A DNA stretch of 64,000 bases, taken from the NCBI RefSeq assembly GCF_032341995.1, contig NZ_CP135438.1, positions 62,001 through 126,000 of the forward strand, given 5' to 3'. This DNA is from Domibacillus sp. DTU_2020_1001157_1_SI_ALB_TIR_016. GTDB lineage: Bacteria; Bacillota; Bacilli; Bacillales; Domibacillaceae. Made by a program: the position numbers and the translations under genes. How positions within the stretch are numbered: the first letter of the stretch is position 1; each line of letters starts with the position of its first letter. The notes under the pieces were generated by a model. That model ran no database searches. It was given only the letters and a program-made list of their open reading frames with translations, and was not told the origin of the DNA. Of the stretch, positions 44,771 through 54,765 are shown one piece after another.

Positions 44771-45235
44771 TTGAAGAAAGTAATTGTCAGTTCTATGACA
44801 GCAATCACACTTTTGTTTGGCAGCATGACAACATCATTCGTTTCTCAACCACACGCGGTAGAAGCCGCTTCAAATTATAAACAAAAAGCAATTAGCGAGG
44901 GTAAAAAAGTACTTGGCACGCCATATAAATGGGGTGGAACAACCACAAAAGGTTTTGACTGCTCAGGCTTCATTGGATACGCCTTTAAGAAAGCAGGCAA
45001 AACGTTACCTAGAACAACTGCTGAAATATATAAAAAAGGAAAAGCTGTGTCTAAATCTAACCTTCAAAAAGGAGATTTAGTATACTTTCAAACCTATAAA
45101 AAAGGTCCCTCTCACATGGGAATTTATCTAGGCAATAATGAATTTATTCACGCTTCTTCTTCGAAGGGTGTATCCATTACTACCTTGAGCAACAGCTATT
45201 GGAAAAAAAGATACATCGGAGCAAAACGATTATAA
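44771..45235 (+). CDS. Secreted NlpC/P60 endopeptidase
   Basis: 154 aa. There is a signal peptide at residues 1-33 (AVEAAS) and then one NlpC/P60 domain. The catalytic set is Cys64 (GFDCSGF), His115 (PSHMGIYLG) and His127 (FIHASS). It lacks LysM or SH3 anchoring repeats, so it is a minimal cell-wall gamma-D-Glu-diamino acid peptidase. The start is a TTG with GGAGG six bases upstream, which suggests modest expression. Monocistronic. Confidence 0.92.
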   Translation: MKKVIVSSMTAITLLFGSMTTSFVSQPHAVEAASNYKQKAISEGKKVLGTPYKWGGTTTKGFDCSGFIGYAFKKAGKTLPRTTAEIYKKGKAVSKSNLQKGDLVYFQTYKKGPSHMGIYLGNNEFIHASSSKGVSITTLSNSYWKKRYIGAKRL

Positions 45236-45284
45236 ATTAGCTTTTCGCAACTTATAGACAAAAAGAACATACAAAAAACTGTTT

Positions 45285-45316
45285 AAGCGGGGCGTAGGAT
45301 CTTCTACGCCCCGCTT
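45285..45316 (+). terminator. NlpC/P60 terminator
   Basis: A perfect 13-bp GC-rich stem (AAGCGGGGCGTAG) with a 6-base loop, then GCCGTTTT. Confidence 0.8.
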
Positions 45317-45415
45317 GCCGTTTTCTTAAGTTGTTGTAAGAATGGCCTGATAATCATTCCTTAATGCAAAATAAGTTATTTCCATTCAGACGACAGTTAT
45401 GAATACTTAAAAATG

Positions 45416-45458
45416 AAAAAGGCTCATGATTACGCACGAAGTAATCATGGGCCTTTTT
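45416..45458 (-). terminator. corA terminator
   Basis: AAAAAGGCTCATGATTAC against GTAATCATGGGCCTTTTT, 22 bases past the minus-strand stop. Confidence 0.75.
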
Positions 45459-45479
45459 CTTCTTACATGTTTTGATTCG

Positions 45480-46451
45480 TTACAAAAGCTGCTTCTTTTT
45501 AAAATATCTCCACATTCCAAACGTCAAAAGGATGAGTGCCGAAAGAATAATAACAGTGGCGAAGGGAGAATCCTGATAAGGCAGAGGCACATTCATCCCG
45601 AAAAAACCTGTCACAAAGGTTAAAGGCAGCATAATGGTTGAAATCAATGTAAGAACATTTAATTTTTCGGAGGATTTTGCATTGATGATGGAATAATACG
45701 TATCCAATGCGCTGTTAACCAGATCCCTGAATGTTTCAGTCGCATCGACAATCCTCTCCAGATGATCAAGCAAATCCGTGTAAAATGGAACATTTTCTTC
45801 TCTAATATCGAACTTCCATTTACCATTAACCGTTAAAAAGATCCTGCGCTGCGGTAAGATCACCCGCCGGATCAATATAATTGTTCGTTTTAGGGCTAAA
45901 AACTCTTCCGTGACACCCCGGATGGATTCATCATAAATCTCGTTTTCTAACTCATCGATACGAATACTAATTCGGTCAAGGATAGGGAAATATTCATCTG
46001 TAATCCCATCAATTAAAGCGTATAAAAGAAAATCCGCTCCTTTATCCATATATTTCGTACTTCTAGAACAGATCGCATCCATTTGTCCAAGCCATCTTAA
46101 CTTGTGCTTATGAATGGTTACCACATAGTTTGGACCAACGAAAACGTTAAGCTCAAGAGTTGTAATTTCGTTATCACTTTCCTCGTTATACCGCAGGGCA
46201 TGGAGAACGAAAAACTGATAATCCTCGTAGTTATCCATCTTCGCCCGCGGGCTGTCATGAAGGCAGTCCTCAATGGCCAAAGGATGAAAATCAAAAATCT
46301 TGGCTATTTCGTATAATTCACGGCTTTGTACATCATAGATATCAATCCATAACAAACTATCGGCATGGCTTAAATGCTTATGAACATCCGATAAGTTGAT
46401 ATTAGAGACCATTTCTTGTTTATCATTTCGATAAAGATATGTTTTAATCAT
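45480..46451 (-). CDS. corA: CorA-family magnesium transporter
   Basis: 323 aa. There is a long cytoplasmic N-terminal domain (HPLAIEDCLHDSPRAKMDNYED) and two C-terminal helices with the selectivity motif GMN in TGFFGMNVPLP. It moves Mg2+ into the cell as a pentamer. GAGGTG precedes the ATG. It lies behind an M-box with terminator, so it is expressed when Mg2+ is low. Confidence 0.93.
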   Translation of the reverse strand: MIKTYLYRNDKQEMVSNINLSDVHKHLSHADSLLWIDIYDVQSRELYEIAKIFDFHPLAIEDCLHDSPRAKMDNYEDYQFFVLHALRYNEESDNEITTLELNVFVGPNYVVTIHKHKLRWLGQMDAICSRSTKYMDKGADFLLYALIDGITDEYFPILDRISIRIDELENEIYDESIRGVTEEFLALKRTIILIRRVILPQRRIFLTVNGKWKFDIREENVPFYTDLLDHLERIVDATETFRDLVNSALDTYYSIINAKSSEKLNVLTLISTIMLPLTFVTGFFGMNVPLPYQDSPFATVIILSALILLTFGMWRYFKKKQLL

Positions 46452-46485
46452 TGATCATTCACCTCGTTTAATTTATCCGAGGCAT

Positions 46486-46599
46486 TTAAAAGCTGCTGGA
46501 TTCCTCCTGGATAGTATATGAGGAATAGAAACACCTTGGATGCCTCACTTTGATGCTGTTCTTAAAATGGCTTATCGAATGCGGGTCGTCAGTGCCCAT
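46486..46599 (-). CDS. Possible leader peptide between M-box and corA (37 aa)
   Basis: An open frame of 37 codons (MGTDDPHSISHFKNS...) with an excellent ribosome site (TTGGAGGTGAGGAAGAA) begins just after the M-box terminator and ends 35 bases before corA. The composition is not typical of a stable protein. It could be a translated leader that couples to corA, or a chance frame. Confidence 0.4.
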   Translation of the reverse strand: MGTDDPHSISHFKNSIKVRHPRCFYSSYTIQEESSSF

Positions 46600-46624
46600 T
46601 TCTTCCTCACCTCCAAGACAAATA

Positions 46625-46652
46625 AAAGGCCCCTTTCGAACAGAAAGGGGCC
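46625..46652 (-). terminator. M-box terminator
   Basis: GGCCCCTTTC-TGTTC-GAAAGGGGCC followed by TTTTATT on the minus strand. Confidence 0.88.
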
Positions 46653-46689
46653 GTAAAAAGTCTATTTACGTTTTACATGTCCCCCCTTG

Positions 46690-46836
46690 TTGAGTTTTAG
46701 CACTGTATAGCATAGGCATGAACCAGCTGCGTTAAGAAAAACCTTAATCCGATCTTTCCTGTTGACCCATTGGCGTCTTTCGACATTTTTGGGCAGCAGC
46801 GTATCTCTATACAGGAGCCTCACCTAACAGAAGACG
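46690..46836 (-). promoter_or_regulatory. M-box (ykoK) magnesium riboswitch
   Basis: On the minus strand it has GTTAGGTGAGGCTCCTGTATAG, ACGCTGCTGCCC, GTCGAAAGACGCCAATGGGT, GATCGGATTAAGG and CTTAACGCAGCTGG in order, matching the M-box consensus almost without change. Mg2+ should stabilise the terminator form. Confidence 0.97.
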
Positions 46837-46909
46837 TATTGAACTATTAATACTATATGCAACCAGCCACTTTGCGTCAAATGATTTTACAATCAAAATC
46901 CAAACTTTT

Positions 46910-47863
46910 TTATTCGCTGTCAAACCAGCCTTTAGACTTAAACCAAATAAACATTCCCAACCCAATAAAGAACATCATGCCTAAGATTATATAGTATCCA
47001 AAATGCCATTTTAATTCGGGCATATTTTCAAAATTCATTCCATAAATCCCGGCAATAAAAGTTAAAGGCATAAAAATCGTCGTAATCACGGTTAGGGTTT
47101 TCATAATATTGTTCATCCGAAAAGAGTTTAACGATATGTAATTGTCTCTTATATCCGAGGTCAGCTCCCGGTTTGATTCAATCATTTCACTCAGCTTGAG
47201 GAGATGATCGTATATATCCTGAAAATAAGCCCGCTTTTGTTCCTGAATAATAAACCTTTTTGATTCTAGTATCCTGTATATTAACTCTCTCATTGGCATG
47301 ACGGTTCGTCTTAGTTTCAGCAAATCTTTTCGAACTCCAAATACTTTGTTAATGAGCGTATCCGTCGCTTTTTTTGATCCGTAATAGTTTTCAACAGATA
47401 GTAGATAATCCTCCAATTCCTGAACCATCGGAAAAAAACTGTCTACAATTTTATCCATAATTTTGTAGCCTATTTCAACAGGTCTAAAACGATTAACATC
47501 TGTAGCCTTCTCAAACATTTCCCATACAGCATTTATTTCCTTCAGATCTTGAAAATGAAAAGAGACGATGAAGTTCTCTCCCATAAACAGGTCTACCTCA
47601 TGTGCTTCCAGTGTTTTGTTATTCAATGCATGAATAACAAGAAAGCTAAGGCTTTCATAGTACTCCAGCTTGGGACGCTGAAGAAAATGTACGCAGTCTT
47701 CAATCGCAAGTGGATGAAACTGAAAATGACTGCTAAGTAAGAAAATTTCCTCTTTAGTCGGCATGTTAAAGTCTACCCAATACCAATCCATTTCAACGAG
47801 AGTATCCAATGCTGGGTTAATGAGCAGCTGCTTTTCTTTGTCCACAGCAAGTATTCTAATCAT
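46910..47863 (-). CDS. corA: Second CorA-family transporter
   Basis: 317 aa. It has the same N-terminal pattern (FHPLAIEDCVHFLQRPKLEYYES) and the GMN motif in AGIYGMNFENMP. It is upstream of the M-box, so it is not under that switch. AGGAG lies before the ATG. It is clearly diverged from the neighbouring corA, so the pair is probably not a recent duplication; the metal may differ (Co2+, Ni2+ or Zn2+ are alternatives). Confidence 0.9.
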   Translation of the reverse strand: MIRILAVDKEKQLLINPALDTLVEMDWYWVDFNMPTKEEIFLLSSHFQFHPLAIEDCVHFLQRPKLEYYESLSFLVIHALNNKTLEAHEVDLFMGENFIVSFHFQDLKEINAVWEMFEKATDVNRFRPVEIGYKIMDKIVDSFFPMVQELEDYLLSVENYYGSKKATDTLINKVFGVRKDLLKLRRTVMPMRELIYRILESKRFIIQEQKRAYFQDIYDHLLKLSEMIESNRELTSDIRDNYISLNSFRMNNIMKTLTVITTIFMPLTFIAGIYGMNFENMPELKWHFGYYIILGMMFFIGLGMFIWFKSKGWFDSE

Positions 47864-48364
47864 AAGATTCTCCTGACCCCTGTTTATTTATTCTTTCTAA
47901 CTCTCAACATCTTTATCTTATTATTATTGGCTGTACTTTTTACACTCTTCCTCCGTGTGTTCGGTATGTATGAACAAATAGTTAAAGAAGTTTAAAACAG
48001 TTTCTAACAAGAACTTCTTTTTCCTGCCTCCCGCTCGGCTCAAAATGCGTTTCCCTCAAACGGTTTAGTGATGTGCAAAAAGAAAAACTGAATTCCCTAT
48101 ATTGTACAACAGAGATTTCAGTTTTTCTTTTTTATAAACCGTTTAACTTTATTTTAATCCATTTAAACCACCGGATAACGGTCATTGAATACTTCAAAAC
48201 CTGGCTAGACTTTCCCCTTCCCCCATTACCACTAATAGATCCTTTATGAATAATTTGATCTGGAGACAGGGATACAATAACATCGTTGCCACTTACAATG
48301 GCCATGACGCTGATGCTGTATACAGTACGGATTTCAAGCTCCTGCAGCCTTTTCCTTTCTTTTC
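47864..48364. other. Intergenic region (501 bp) with terminator
   Basis: A long terminator (48077-48132: AAAAAGAAAAACTGAA and complement) lies 230 bases past nupC. Between them the minus strand holds a protein-like frame ending at 48132 (MAIVSGNDVIVSLSPDQIIHKG...) without a proper ribosome site. It may be a small gene or a relic. Confidence 0.45.
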
Positions 48365-49546
48365 TTAAAGAAACAGGCCGACAATTGTTGCGGAAAGAAC
48401 AGAAGCCATCGTTGCCACCAAAAGCATTTTCAAACCAAAACCAGCCACTCTTGCTCCTTGCTCCCGGCTAAAGCTTTGCACGGTTCCTTGGATAATTCCG
48501 ATTGATGAGAAGTTTGCAAAACTGATTAAGAATACAGATACGATACCGACAGTTTTGGCAGTTAAGGTATCAAGTAACGGAGCAAAGCCCAGCATTGCAA
48601 CGAATTCGTTTGCCAATATTTTCGTTGCCATAACTGCCCCTGCTTGAACAGATTCCGCAATCGGAATTCCCATTACAATTGCAACCGGTGATAACACATA
48701 ACCAAGGATGGTTTCAAGCTTCATGCCTGTCACCCCTTCAATGCCATAGTTAATCATCGCGAGCAATGATACATAAGCGATCAGCATAGCGGCAACGATA
48801 CCAGCTACTTTAATGCCATCCACCGCGCCATTTCCAATTGCCTCGAACAGAGACTGCTCCCTGACCATTTCACTAATATTAACATCTACATTCTCTTCTT
48901 TTACTGGTGCAACGATTGTGGCTAAAATCAAACCACTCATAATGTTAAGCGGAAGCGCAACTAACACGTACTCTGCCGGGATCATTGTCATATAAGCAGC
49001 GACAATGGAAGCAGACACAGAAGTCATCGAGGCTGTCGTCGCAACAAATAACTGGTTTAAATTAAAACCAGGAAGTTGGTTTTTAATCGCCACAATGGCG
49101 CCGGTATCTCCAAAGATTGAAGATGTGACGACAGAGAATGACTGGATGCGTGGAAGGCCTGTTAGTTTTGCAATCGCCCCACCCAGGTACTTAATTGTCA
49201 AAGGCAAAATGCGGATGTAGTTTAAGATCGACAGCAAGGTGGATGTAAAAACGATCAGCAGCAGTACATTGATAAAGAATACCGTCTGACCTTCAGGAAC
49301 TAACCCACCAAGGACAAAGTTAATCCCTTCATTACCAAACATCATTATTTTTGCAAAACCTGCCGCAATGGCTTTGAGGATCTGTCCGCCGATGTTTGTA
49401 TTAAGCATAAATGCTGCAACGGCCAACTGAAGTACGAATAAAATTCCGATTGCACGATAATTGATATTCTTCTTATCATTTGATAACAAGTAAGCTGTAC
49501 CAAACGTAAGAATGATTCCGACGATACCCACTAAAATACTTGTCAT
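48365..49546 (-). CDS. nupC: NupC-family concentrative nucleoside transporter
   Basis: 393 aa with about ten hydrophobic segments. CNT-family marks are VPEGQTVFFINVLL, SIFGDTGAIVAIKNQL, FVATTASMTSVSASIVAAYM and LISFANFSSIGIIQGTVQS. It imports nucleosides with H+ or Na+. The start is ATG 49546 with GGAGAC upstream; the longer frame has no site. No nucleoside-catabolic genes are adjacent. Confidence 0.9.
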   Translation of the reverse strand: MTSILVGIVGIILTFGTAYLLSNDKKNINYRAIGILFVLQLAVAAFMLNTNIGGQILKAIAAGFAKIMMFGNEGINFVLGGLVPEGQTVFFINVLLLIVFTSTLLSILNYIRILPLTIKYLGGAIAKLTGLPRIQSFSVVTSSIFGDTGAIVAIKNQLPGFNLNQLFVATTASMTSVSASIVAAYMTMIPAEYVLVALPLNIMSGLILATIVAPVKEENVDVNISEMVREQSLFEAIGNGAVDGIKVAGIVAAMLIAYVSLLAMINYGIEGVTGMKLETILGYVLSPVAIVMGIPIAESVQAGAVMATKILANEFVAMLGFAPLLDTLTAKTVGIVSVFLISFANFSSIGIIQGTVQSFSREQGARVAGFGLKMLLVATMASVLSATIVGLFL

Positions 49547-49644
49547 GTTAAGTCTCCATCTTGTTGTTTTTGCCTTGCACGAAAAAAACACGAGCAGTCG
49601 AACGGTGAAAGTCATTCACTGCTGAAAAGAAAACGAACTGATTA

Positions 49645-49690
49645 TCCTGCTGTTTTTCAGGCCTCTTCCGTATTATGGACAACAGCAGGA
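49645..49690 (-). promoter_or_regulatory. Hairpin in the nupC leader
   Basis: A perfect 10-bp inverted repeat (TCCTGCTGTT/AACAGCAGGA) about 100 bases upstream of nupC; it could be part of a leader control. It is not a purine riboswitch. Confidence 0.35.
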
Positions 49691-49862
49691 GTAACCATGC
49701 GTCCCAAGTGTCTATTGGTTAAGGATCTTCTGCTTCTTAACACCAAAGGTGAAGTTCTAAGGTCTGATTGTATAGTGAAAGAAATACCGAGGGTTAATAG
49801 TAAAATTCCTAATACATAAAAACATACTTCACTTTACCCGACCTCTTTATCATTATTTTTTA

Positions 49863-49921
49863 TTGCAAACGCAACAAATTTAAGTTAAATTTAATATGTG
49901 TTATTTTTATTGCATTTGCAA
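49863..49921 (+). promoter_or_regulatory. Two TTGC-N4-GCAA operators
   Basis: TTGCAAACGCAA (49863-49874) and TTGCATTTGCAA (49910-49921), both palindromic at the outer four bases, lie upstream of the broken marR gene. This is the type of site MarR regulators bind. Confidence 0.5.
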
Positions 49922-49947
49922 CAAAAATGCGTGCTAAGGAGTTAATT

Positions 49948-50793
<846 letters not shown>

Positions 50794-50813
50794 CTTTATA
50801 AAGGTGGATTATT

Positions 50814-51437
50814 ATGTATATTCCGAAATATTTTAAGGTTACAAATATTGGTGAAATTTGGGGTTTTGTTCAAAAAAACTCTTTTGGCACGATTGTCACA
50901 ACAAAACAAGGGATACCAATTGCCACTCATTTGCCTTTAGGATTAAGTAAAAAAGGTGATGATTACTATATTACTGGGCATATGGCTTATGGAAATCCTC
51001 AGTGGAGAACATTTGAAACCAGTGAAAATGTGCTTGTTATGTTTCAGGGACCACACGCTTATATCTCTTCTTCTTGGTATGGGCATGAAGAAGTTCCAAC
51101 ATGGAACTATCAAGCCGTCCATGTATATGGTAAAGCAAGCATTTTAGAGAAGAATGAAGTAATAGAAGAACTAACAATAATGCTGAAAAAATATGAAGAA
51201 AATCGTAAAAATCCTGTTTTATGGGATAAACTTTCTCCTCAACTCTTAGAAAGTGAAATGAAAGGAATTGTTGGATTTAAGATTAAGGTGGGAGAAATTC
51301 AGGCTGCATATAAATTAAGTCAGAACCGAAATGAGACGGATTATATGAACATCATTGATAAATTACAAAATGAAGGAGATCCAAATTCGAAACAAATGGC
51401 GGAACTGATGGAAGAGAGATTAAAAAATCACATATAA
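50814..51437 (+). CDS. paiB: PaiB, FMN-binding split-barrel protein
   Basis: 207 aa, matching PaiB (MYIPKYFKVTNIGEIWGFVQ; GNPQWRTFE; AYISSSWYGHEEVPTWNYQAVH). It was first described as a negative regulator of degradative enzymes and sporulation with PaiA; the fold binds FMN or heme. AAAGGTGG precedes the ATG. Confidence 0.94.
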   Translation: MYIPKYFKVTNIGEIWGFVQKNSFGTIVTTKQGIPIATHLPLGLSKKGDDYYITGHMAYGNPQWRTFETSENVLVMFQGPHAYISSSWYGHEEVPTWNYQAVHVYGKASILEKNEVIEELTIMLKKYEENRKNPVLWDKLSPQLLESEMKGIVGFKIKVGEIQAAYKLSQNRNETDYMNIIDKLQNEGDPNSKQMAELMEERLKNHI

Positions 51438-51508
51438 GCCCACTTTTATTCGACCTTCAGATGCAAGAATTAAAGAACAGAACGGAGCTGTCATATTGGC
51501 AGCTTCTT

Positions 51509-53168
51509 GTGAACCTCTCCACCTAAATCAAAGATTTTGATGGAGCATCCCTTATCTTGAATACGGTACAACATCAGCGGGTTAAGCTTCCTTCGGAAGC
51601 CCGAGTGCATGATGGAGACTAATGAACGAAGACAAGGTCTGGGATGTCCTTATTGCCAGCTCAGGAACTTTTGCCTGAAGTGACAACCATTTCGTTTCCG
51701 AAATGGTTTTTTGAAAAGCCCGAATGAAATAACGGGCCCCGATATTATAAGAAGCGGACAAATCCGCGTGATAGACTTTGCCCGTTGAAAACGTGGCAAG
51801 GTCTTTTTTCCGGTTCCGTTCCACTTTTCCAGAGCCATCAAATGCCAGGGCGCTGGTGTTTCGCGGATTGATCCGGGATATACGCATGCCCAGGCAGTGC
51901 GCCATTTCTTCCACTTTGTTCTGGATGCCTATTTTTCGCCATCCGTGAAGCTTGAAACGTAGTTTCCTGGCTCCATAAAATCCTTTTGGAATTTTTATTT
52001 TGCCCAGATATTCGAATACGATGACGTCACAGCCATGCTTTGCTGCAAATTTTATAATTTCCTGGCTTGTGTGGCGGACAATATGCTGCTGGTACCCATT
52101 GATCTGTCGCCAAAAATTCGGTGCCTCAATGCGGCCGCTTGCCCGCTGGGCTTTCCGCAGCTTGTTCGTTAACGTCTGCAGACGGTCTTTTTCTTTAGGC
52201 TGGTCAATAAACTTCCGGCCTAAGACAGTGCCTCTTACATCGATAATTGAACAAACCGCAGAGTTCGTCAGTCCGAGATCTACCGCGCACACTTTTTGTT
52301 CTTGAATAGGCGTTTTTGCTAAAGTGACTTTGTTTTCATAGCTGATGGAAAGGAAGAACTTCTTTCCCCGCTTAATCAGCTTAGGGTTGTTCTCTTTCCA
52401 TTCCCAGACACCCCGTTTATAAAGGTCCTGCCCTTTAAATTCGATATCTGTCCATACCCAGTCATTCTGGTAGAATACCTTGATTTGCGCAGTCGTATCA
52501 GACGTCCTGTTGAACATGTTTCCGCGATAAAAAACGGGGAACTCTTTATGTTTCACTTGCAGCCGTGGAGGCTGTTTTTTAAACTTTTTTCCTTCGGAAA
52601 GAGCGTATTTCTGCTCTTTTTCCCACTTTTGATAGTTAGAGCGGAAGCTCTTTACTTTGCCAAAAGCGAAAGCAATAGCACTTCTGCGAAAATAGGACGG
52701 AAACTTGTAAAAACGTTCGTTAAATTCTTTGTATTTCGGAAGAGGGTTTGATCTAGTTGCGTGAATCAGTTTTTCTACTGCCGGCACAATTGATTTTGTT
52801 GTCAGGTCGTCGGTATGATCAAACTCTTTGTCGATCACTTGAATGATGAAAGACAGGGCGTCATTATAAATATCCAGCGTATCATTGAAGATTTTCGTAT
52901 GGTTTGTAATTTTGTGCAGCAGTGACTTCGCAACTTTCATGATCAAACCCTCCTTTCCATTTTTTAGTCCTTACGATACGTTGATCGTATCAAAATGGAA
53001 ATCAATTGTAAAACGAAAAGAGAATCAATATGAGTGATTATAAATAAGAAGCGGCAATGGGTCTAATGAAAAAATATATAGAAGAGTAGGAAGAATTAAG
53101 ACCTTAGCGCCTAACCCCCACTAAATCGGGGATTTTGAAGGGGAATGCGGCGCTAATTTTTTGTTCAA
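51509..53168 (-). mobile_element. TnpB-only IS, second family, copy A (1660 bp)
   Basis: The right tip GTGAACCTCTCCACC is at 51509; the left tip TTGTTCAA is at 53168 (TTGAACAAAAAATTAGC on the minus strand). The left end spans about 230 bases with a large hairpin. Copy B at 60688-62346 is nearly identical and in the same direction. Confidence 0.85.
51582..52940 (-). CDS. tnpB: TnpB-like protein without zinc-ribbon cysteines, copy A
   Basis: 452 aa. RuvC-type acidic residues remain: Asp in AVDLGLTNSAV, Glu in VIVFEYLGKI, Asp in YHADLSASYNI. The usual CxxC...CxxC ribbon before the last Asp is absent; the segment reads TSALAFDGSGKVERNRKKDLA and FSTGKVYHAD. ATG 52940 follows GGAGGG by seven bases. 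It seems intact. Confidence 0.85.
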   Translation of the reverse strand: MKVAKSLLHKITNHTKIFNDTLDIYNDALSFIIQVIDKEFDHTDDLTTKSIVPAVEKLIHATRSNPLPKYKEFNERFYKFPSYFRRSAIAFAFGKVKSFRSNYQKWEKEQKYALSEGKKFKKQPPRLQVKHKEFPVFYRGNMFNRTSDTTAQIKVFYQNDWVWTDIEFKGQDLYKRGVWEWKENNPKLIKRGKKFFLSISYENKVTLAKTPIQEQKVCAVDLGLTNSAVCSIIDVRGTVLGRKFIDQPKEKDRLQTLTNKLRKAQRASGRIEAPNFWRQINGYQQHIVRHTSQEIIKFAAKHGCDVIVFEYLGKIKIPKGFYGARKLRFKLHGWRKIGIQNKVEEMAHCLGMRISRINPRNTSALAFDGSGKVERNRKKDLATFSTGKVYHADLSASYNIGARYFIRAFQKTISETKWLSLQAKVPELAIRTSQTLSSFISLHHALGLPKEA

Positions 53169-53171
53169 AAA

Positions 53172-53216
53172 AAAGTCTGTATCGCAGATTACTTAGTAAT
53201 CTGCGATACAGACTTT
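53172..53216 (-). terminator. Terminator of the DUF3221 gene
   Basis: A 22-bp perfect stem (AAAGTCTGTATCGCAGATTACT) with a single-base centre, abutting the left tip of the IS. Confidence 0.75.
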
Positions 53217-53270
53217 ATCTATCGATAACTAATTGTCCTTATATATTTAACTCTTAGCGCTCTTTTTTTG

Positions 53271-53990
53271 TTACTCTTGTACGGTTCTTACTTTTAATGC
53301 ATTTGCATTTGAAGGTGCAGACAAGTTGGCTTCATCGTATTCAACCACAACCTTTTGCCCGACGTTTAAGGATGATTTTGTTCTTTCATGAATTTTATTT
53401 AAGTTAAATACATAACCTTTACCATCATATTTTTCTTTTATAAGGGAATCTATCTGTTCCTCGTTCCCCATTATTTCTTCTTTCTTTATTTCAGTAATTA
53501 CCCGTATTTCATCCTCGGTTTTTTTCACGATATATCCTTCTGCCACATAGCTTTCTGGTGCCTCTGTATCTTCATTTTTAAAAAGCAGCTTTTTTAATTT
53601 TTCACTTTGTGCTTTACTTAGTTTTCCGTAGCCTTCTTCCTTGCTCTGCAGAGAGATGATTCCATCTTTCAGATAGACTTCATACTCAAATAATCGTTCA
53701 GGCATGTTTTTTTCATAGGTATAGAAAAAAGTAGCTTCTAGCTTTCTATCCGGTTGAATTTCTGCCATTGCCCCTGGCTCCCATTGGACTTCCCTAAATG
53801 CTTTTCTTATGATATCTAAATCTTTCTCTTCCGTAATAATAGCAAAGTCAGTCTTTGATTGCGGAATTGTTTCCCGTATATCTACCCTGGTAAGCTGGTC
53901 CAAATCAAATTCTTCTGGTGCTTTATTGGAGCAGCCGATTACAAAAAGTGCCATAAGGCTGATAAAAAGGCAAACGAGTCTTTGACGCAA
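53271..53990 (-). CDS. DUF3221-type (YobA-like) lipoprotein
   Basis: About 239 aa. A signal sequence with lipobox VIGCSN shows a membrane-anchored lipoprotein. The C-terminal domain (SYVAEGYIVKKTEDEIRVITE to LNVGQKVVVEYDEANLSAPSNANALKV) is of the DUF3221 type seen in YobA. The start is a TTG at 53990 with AGGAGG eight bases upstream. Unknown role. It is cut off from its neighbours by the IS on one side. Confidence 0.8.
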   Translation of the reverse strand: MRQRLVCLFISLMALFVIGCSNKAPEEFDLDQLTRVDIRETIPQSKTDFAIITEEKDLDIIRKAFREVQWEPGAMAEIQPDRKLEATFFYTYEKNMPERLFEYEVYLKDGIISLQSKEEGYGKLSKAQSEKLKKLLFKNEDTEAPESYVAEGYIVKKTEDEIRVITEIKKEEIMGNEEQIDSLIKEKYDGKGYVFNLNKIHERTKSSLNVGQKVVVEYDEANLSAPSNANALKVRTVQE

Positions 53991-54214
53991 TAAATGTTCC
54001 TCCTGAAGTTTCTGGAATAATAGTGCATTTAAGTTTAACACAGGAATTTACTCACAGAAAATAGAGGACCCCATCTTTTGGCCAATCTTTTTTTATGCCC
54101 TGGATGCTAATAAGCTTACTATGTAAAATCGTGAGGCCATTTGATAGTTGACCCTTACCGGTTAAACTCTTCTTTGCGGTAAAGTATTTTTAAAAAATAA
54201 ACATCGATAACTAA

Positions 54215-54559
54215 TTATCTAACTGGCTTTTCGAAAATAAAAACCGAAATTGCCAGGTCCTCTTCTATTTTAATATCATTAAATAAATGCAGTAATTTAG
54301 ATCCAACCAGCTCTTCTAAACCTTCAGGCATATTTTCTTTGTATAATTCTTGTATCATAACCGTTCGTGCATTATGAATCATTTGCTGCCCTTCTGCTGT
54401 CTTTGAAATGAATTTTTCCGATACGGTCAAATTTCCATGCATTTTGGTGACAGCCATATTTTCAACGAAATAAGTGTAAATTTTTTCTGGTCCTTTTCCG
54501 AATAAATCTTTTCTTACTTTTCGAATAATCTCATTGAAAGCGGCTTCTTTTTTCATCAT
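54215..54559 (-). CDS. MpsC/DUF2294-family protein (YrhF-like)
   Basis: 114 aa, one DUF2294 domain (KDLFGKGPEKIYTYFVENMAVTKMHGNLT; LGSKLLHLFNDIKIEED region). In B. subtilis a similar gene, yrhF, is next to the formate dehydrogenase genes, and here it is divergent from them. It has been linked to a membrane-potential (Mps) system in staphylococci. AAGGG lies seven bases upstream of the ATG. Confidence 0.82.
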   Translation of the reverse strand: MMKKEAAFNEIIRKVRKDLFGKGPEKIYTYFVENMAVTKMHGNLTVSEKFISKTAEGQQMIHNARTVMIQELYKENMPEGLEELVGSKLLHLFNDIKIEEDLAISVFIFEKPVR

Positions 54560-54627
54560 CCCTCATCCCTTCTATCAACTATTATACGGTGAAAAACAAA
54601 AAAACGAAAAATAAATTCCTTGCCATC

Positions 54628-54655
54628 TTGTCTTTTCAACTAAGAGAGGTATAAT
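54628..54655 (+). promoter_or_regulatory. Probable promoter of the formate dehydrogenase operon
   Basis: TTGTCT, 16 bases, TATAAT. It would give a leader of about 180 bases before the ATG at 54844. Confidence 0.5.
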
Positions 54656-54765
54656 TATCCTTATAATAATGAAAATACAATGGAATTCTTAATAATTTTT
54701 TGTTAAGGCTCTATTACATAATTTTATGGTGGAATGGCACATTAGTAGGCATATGCTAATTGGTT

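Noticed and set aside
48132-48305. 57-codon minus-strand frame after nupC
   Set aside because: Protein-like and ending at a terminator, but it lacks a ribosome site at any start; could be a relic, not called.
49547-49860. Purine riboswitch upstream of nupC
   Set aside because: The conserved purine-aptamer core is not found; only a simple inverted repeat is seen.
53103-53168. Attenuator or riboswitch before the DUF3221 gene
   Set aside because: The hairpin is the left tip of the IS, as shown by the second copy at 62280-62346, and lies downstream of the gene.
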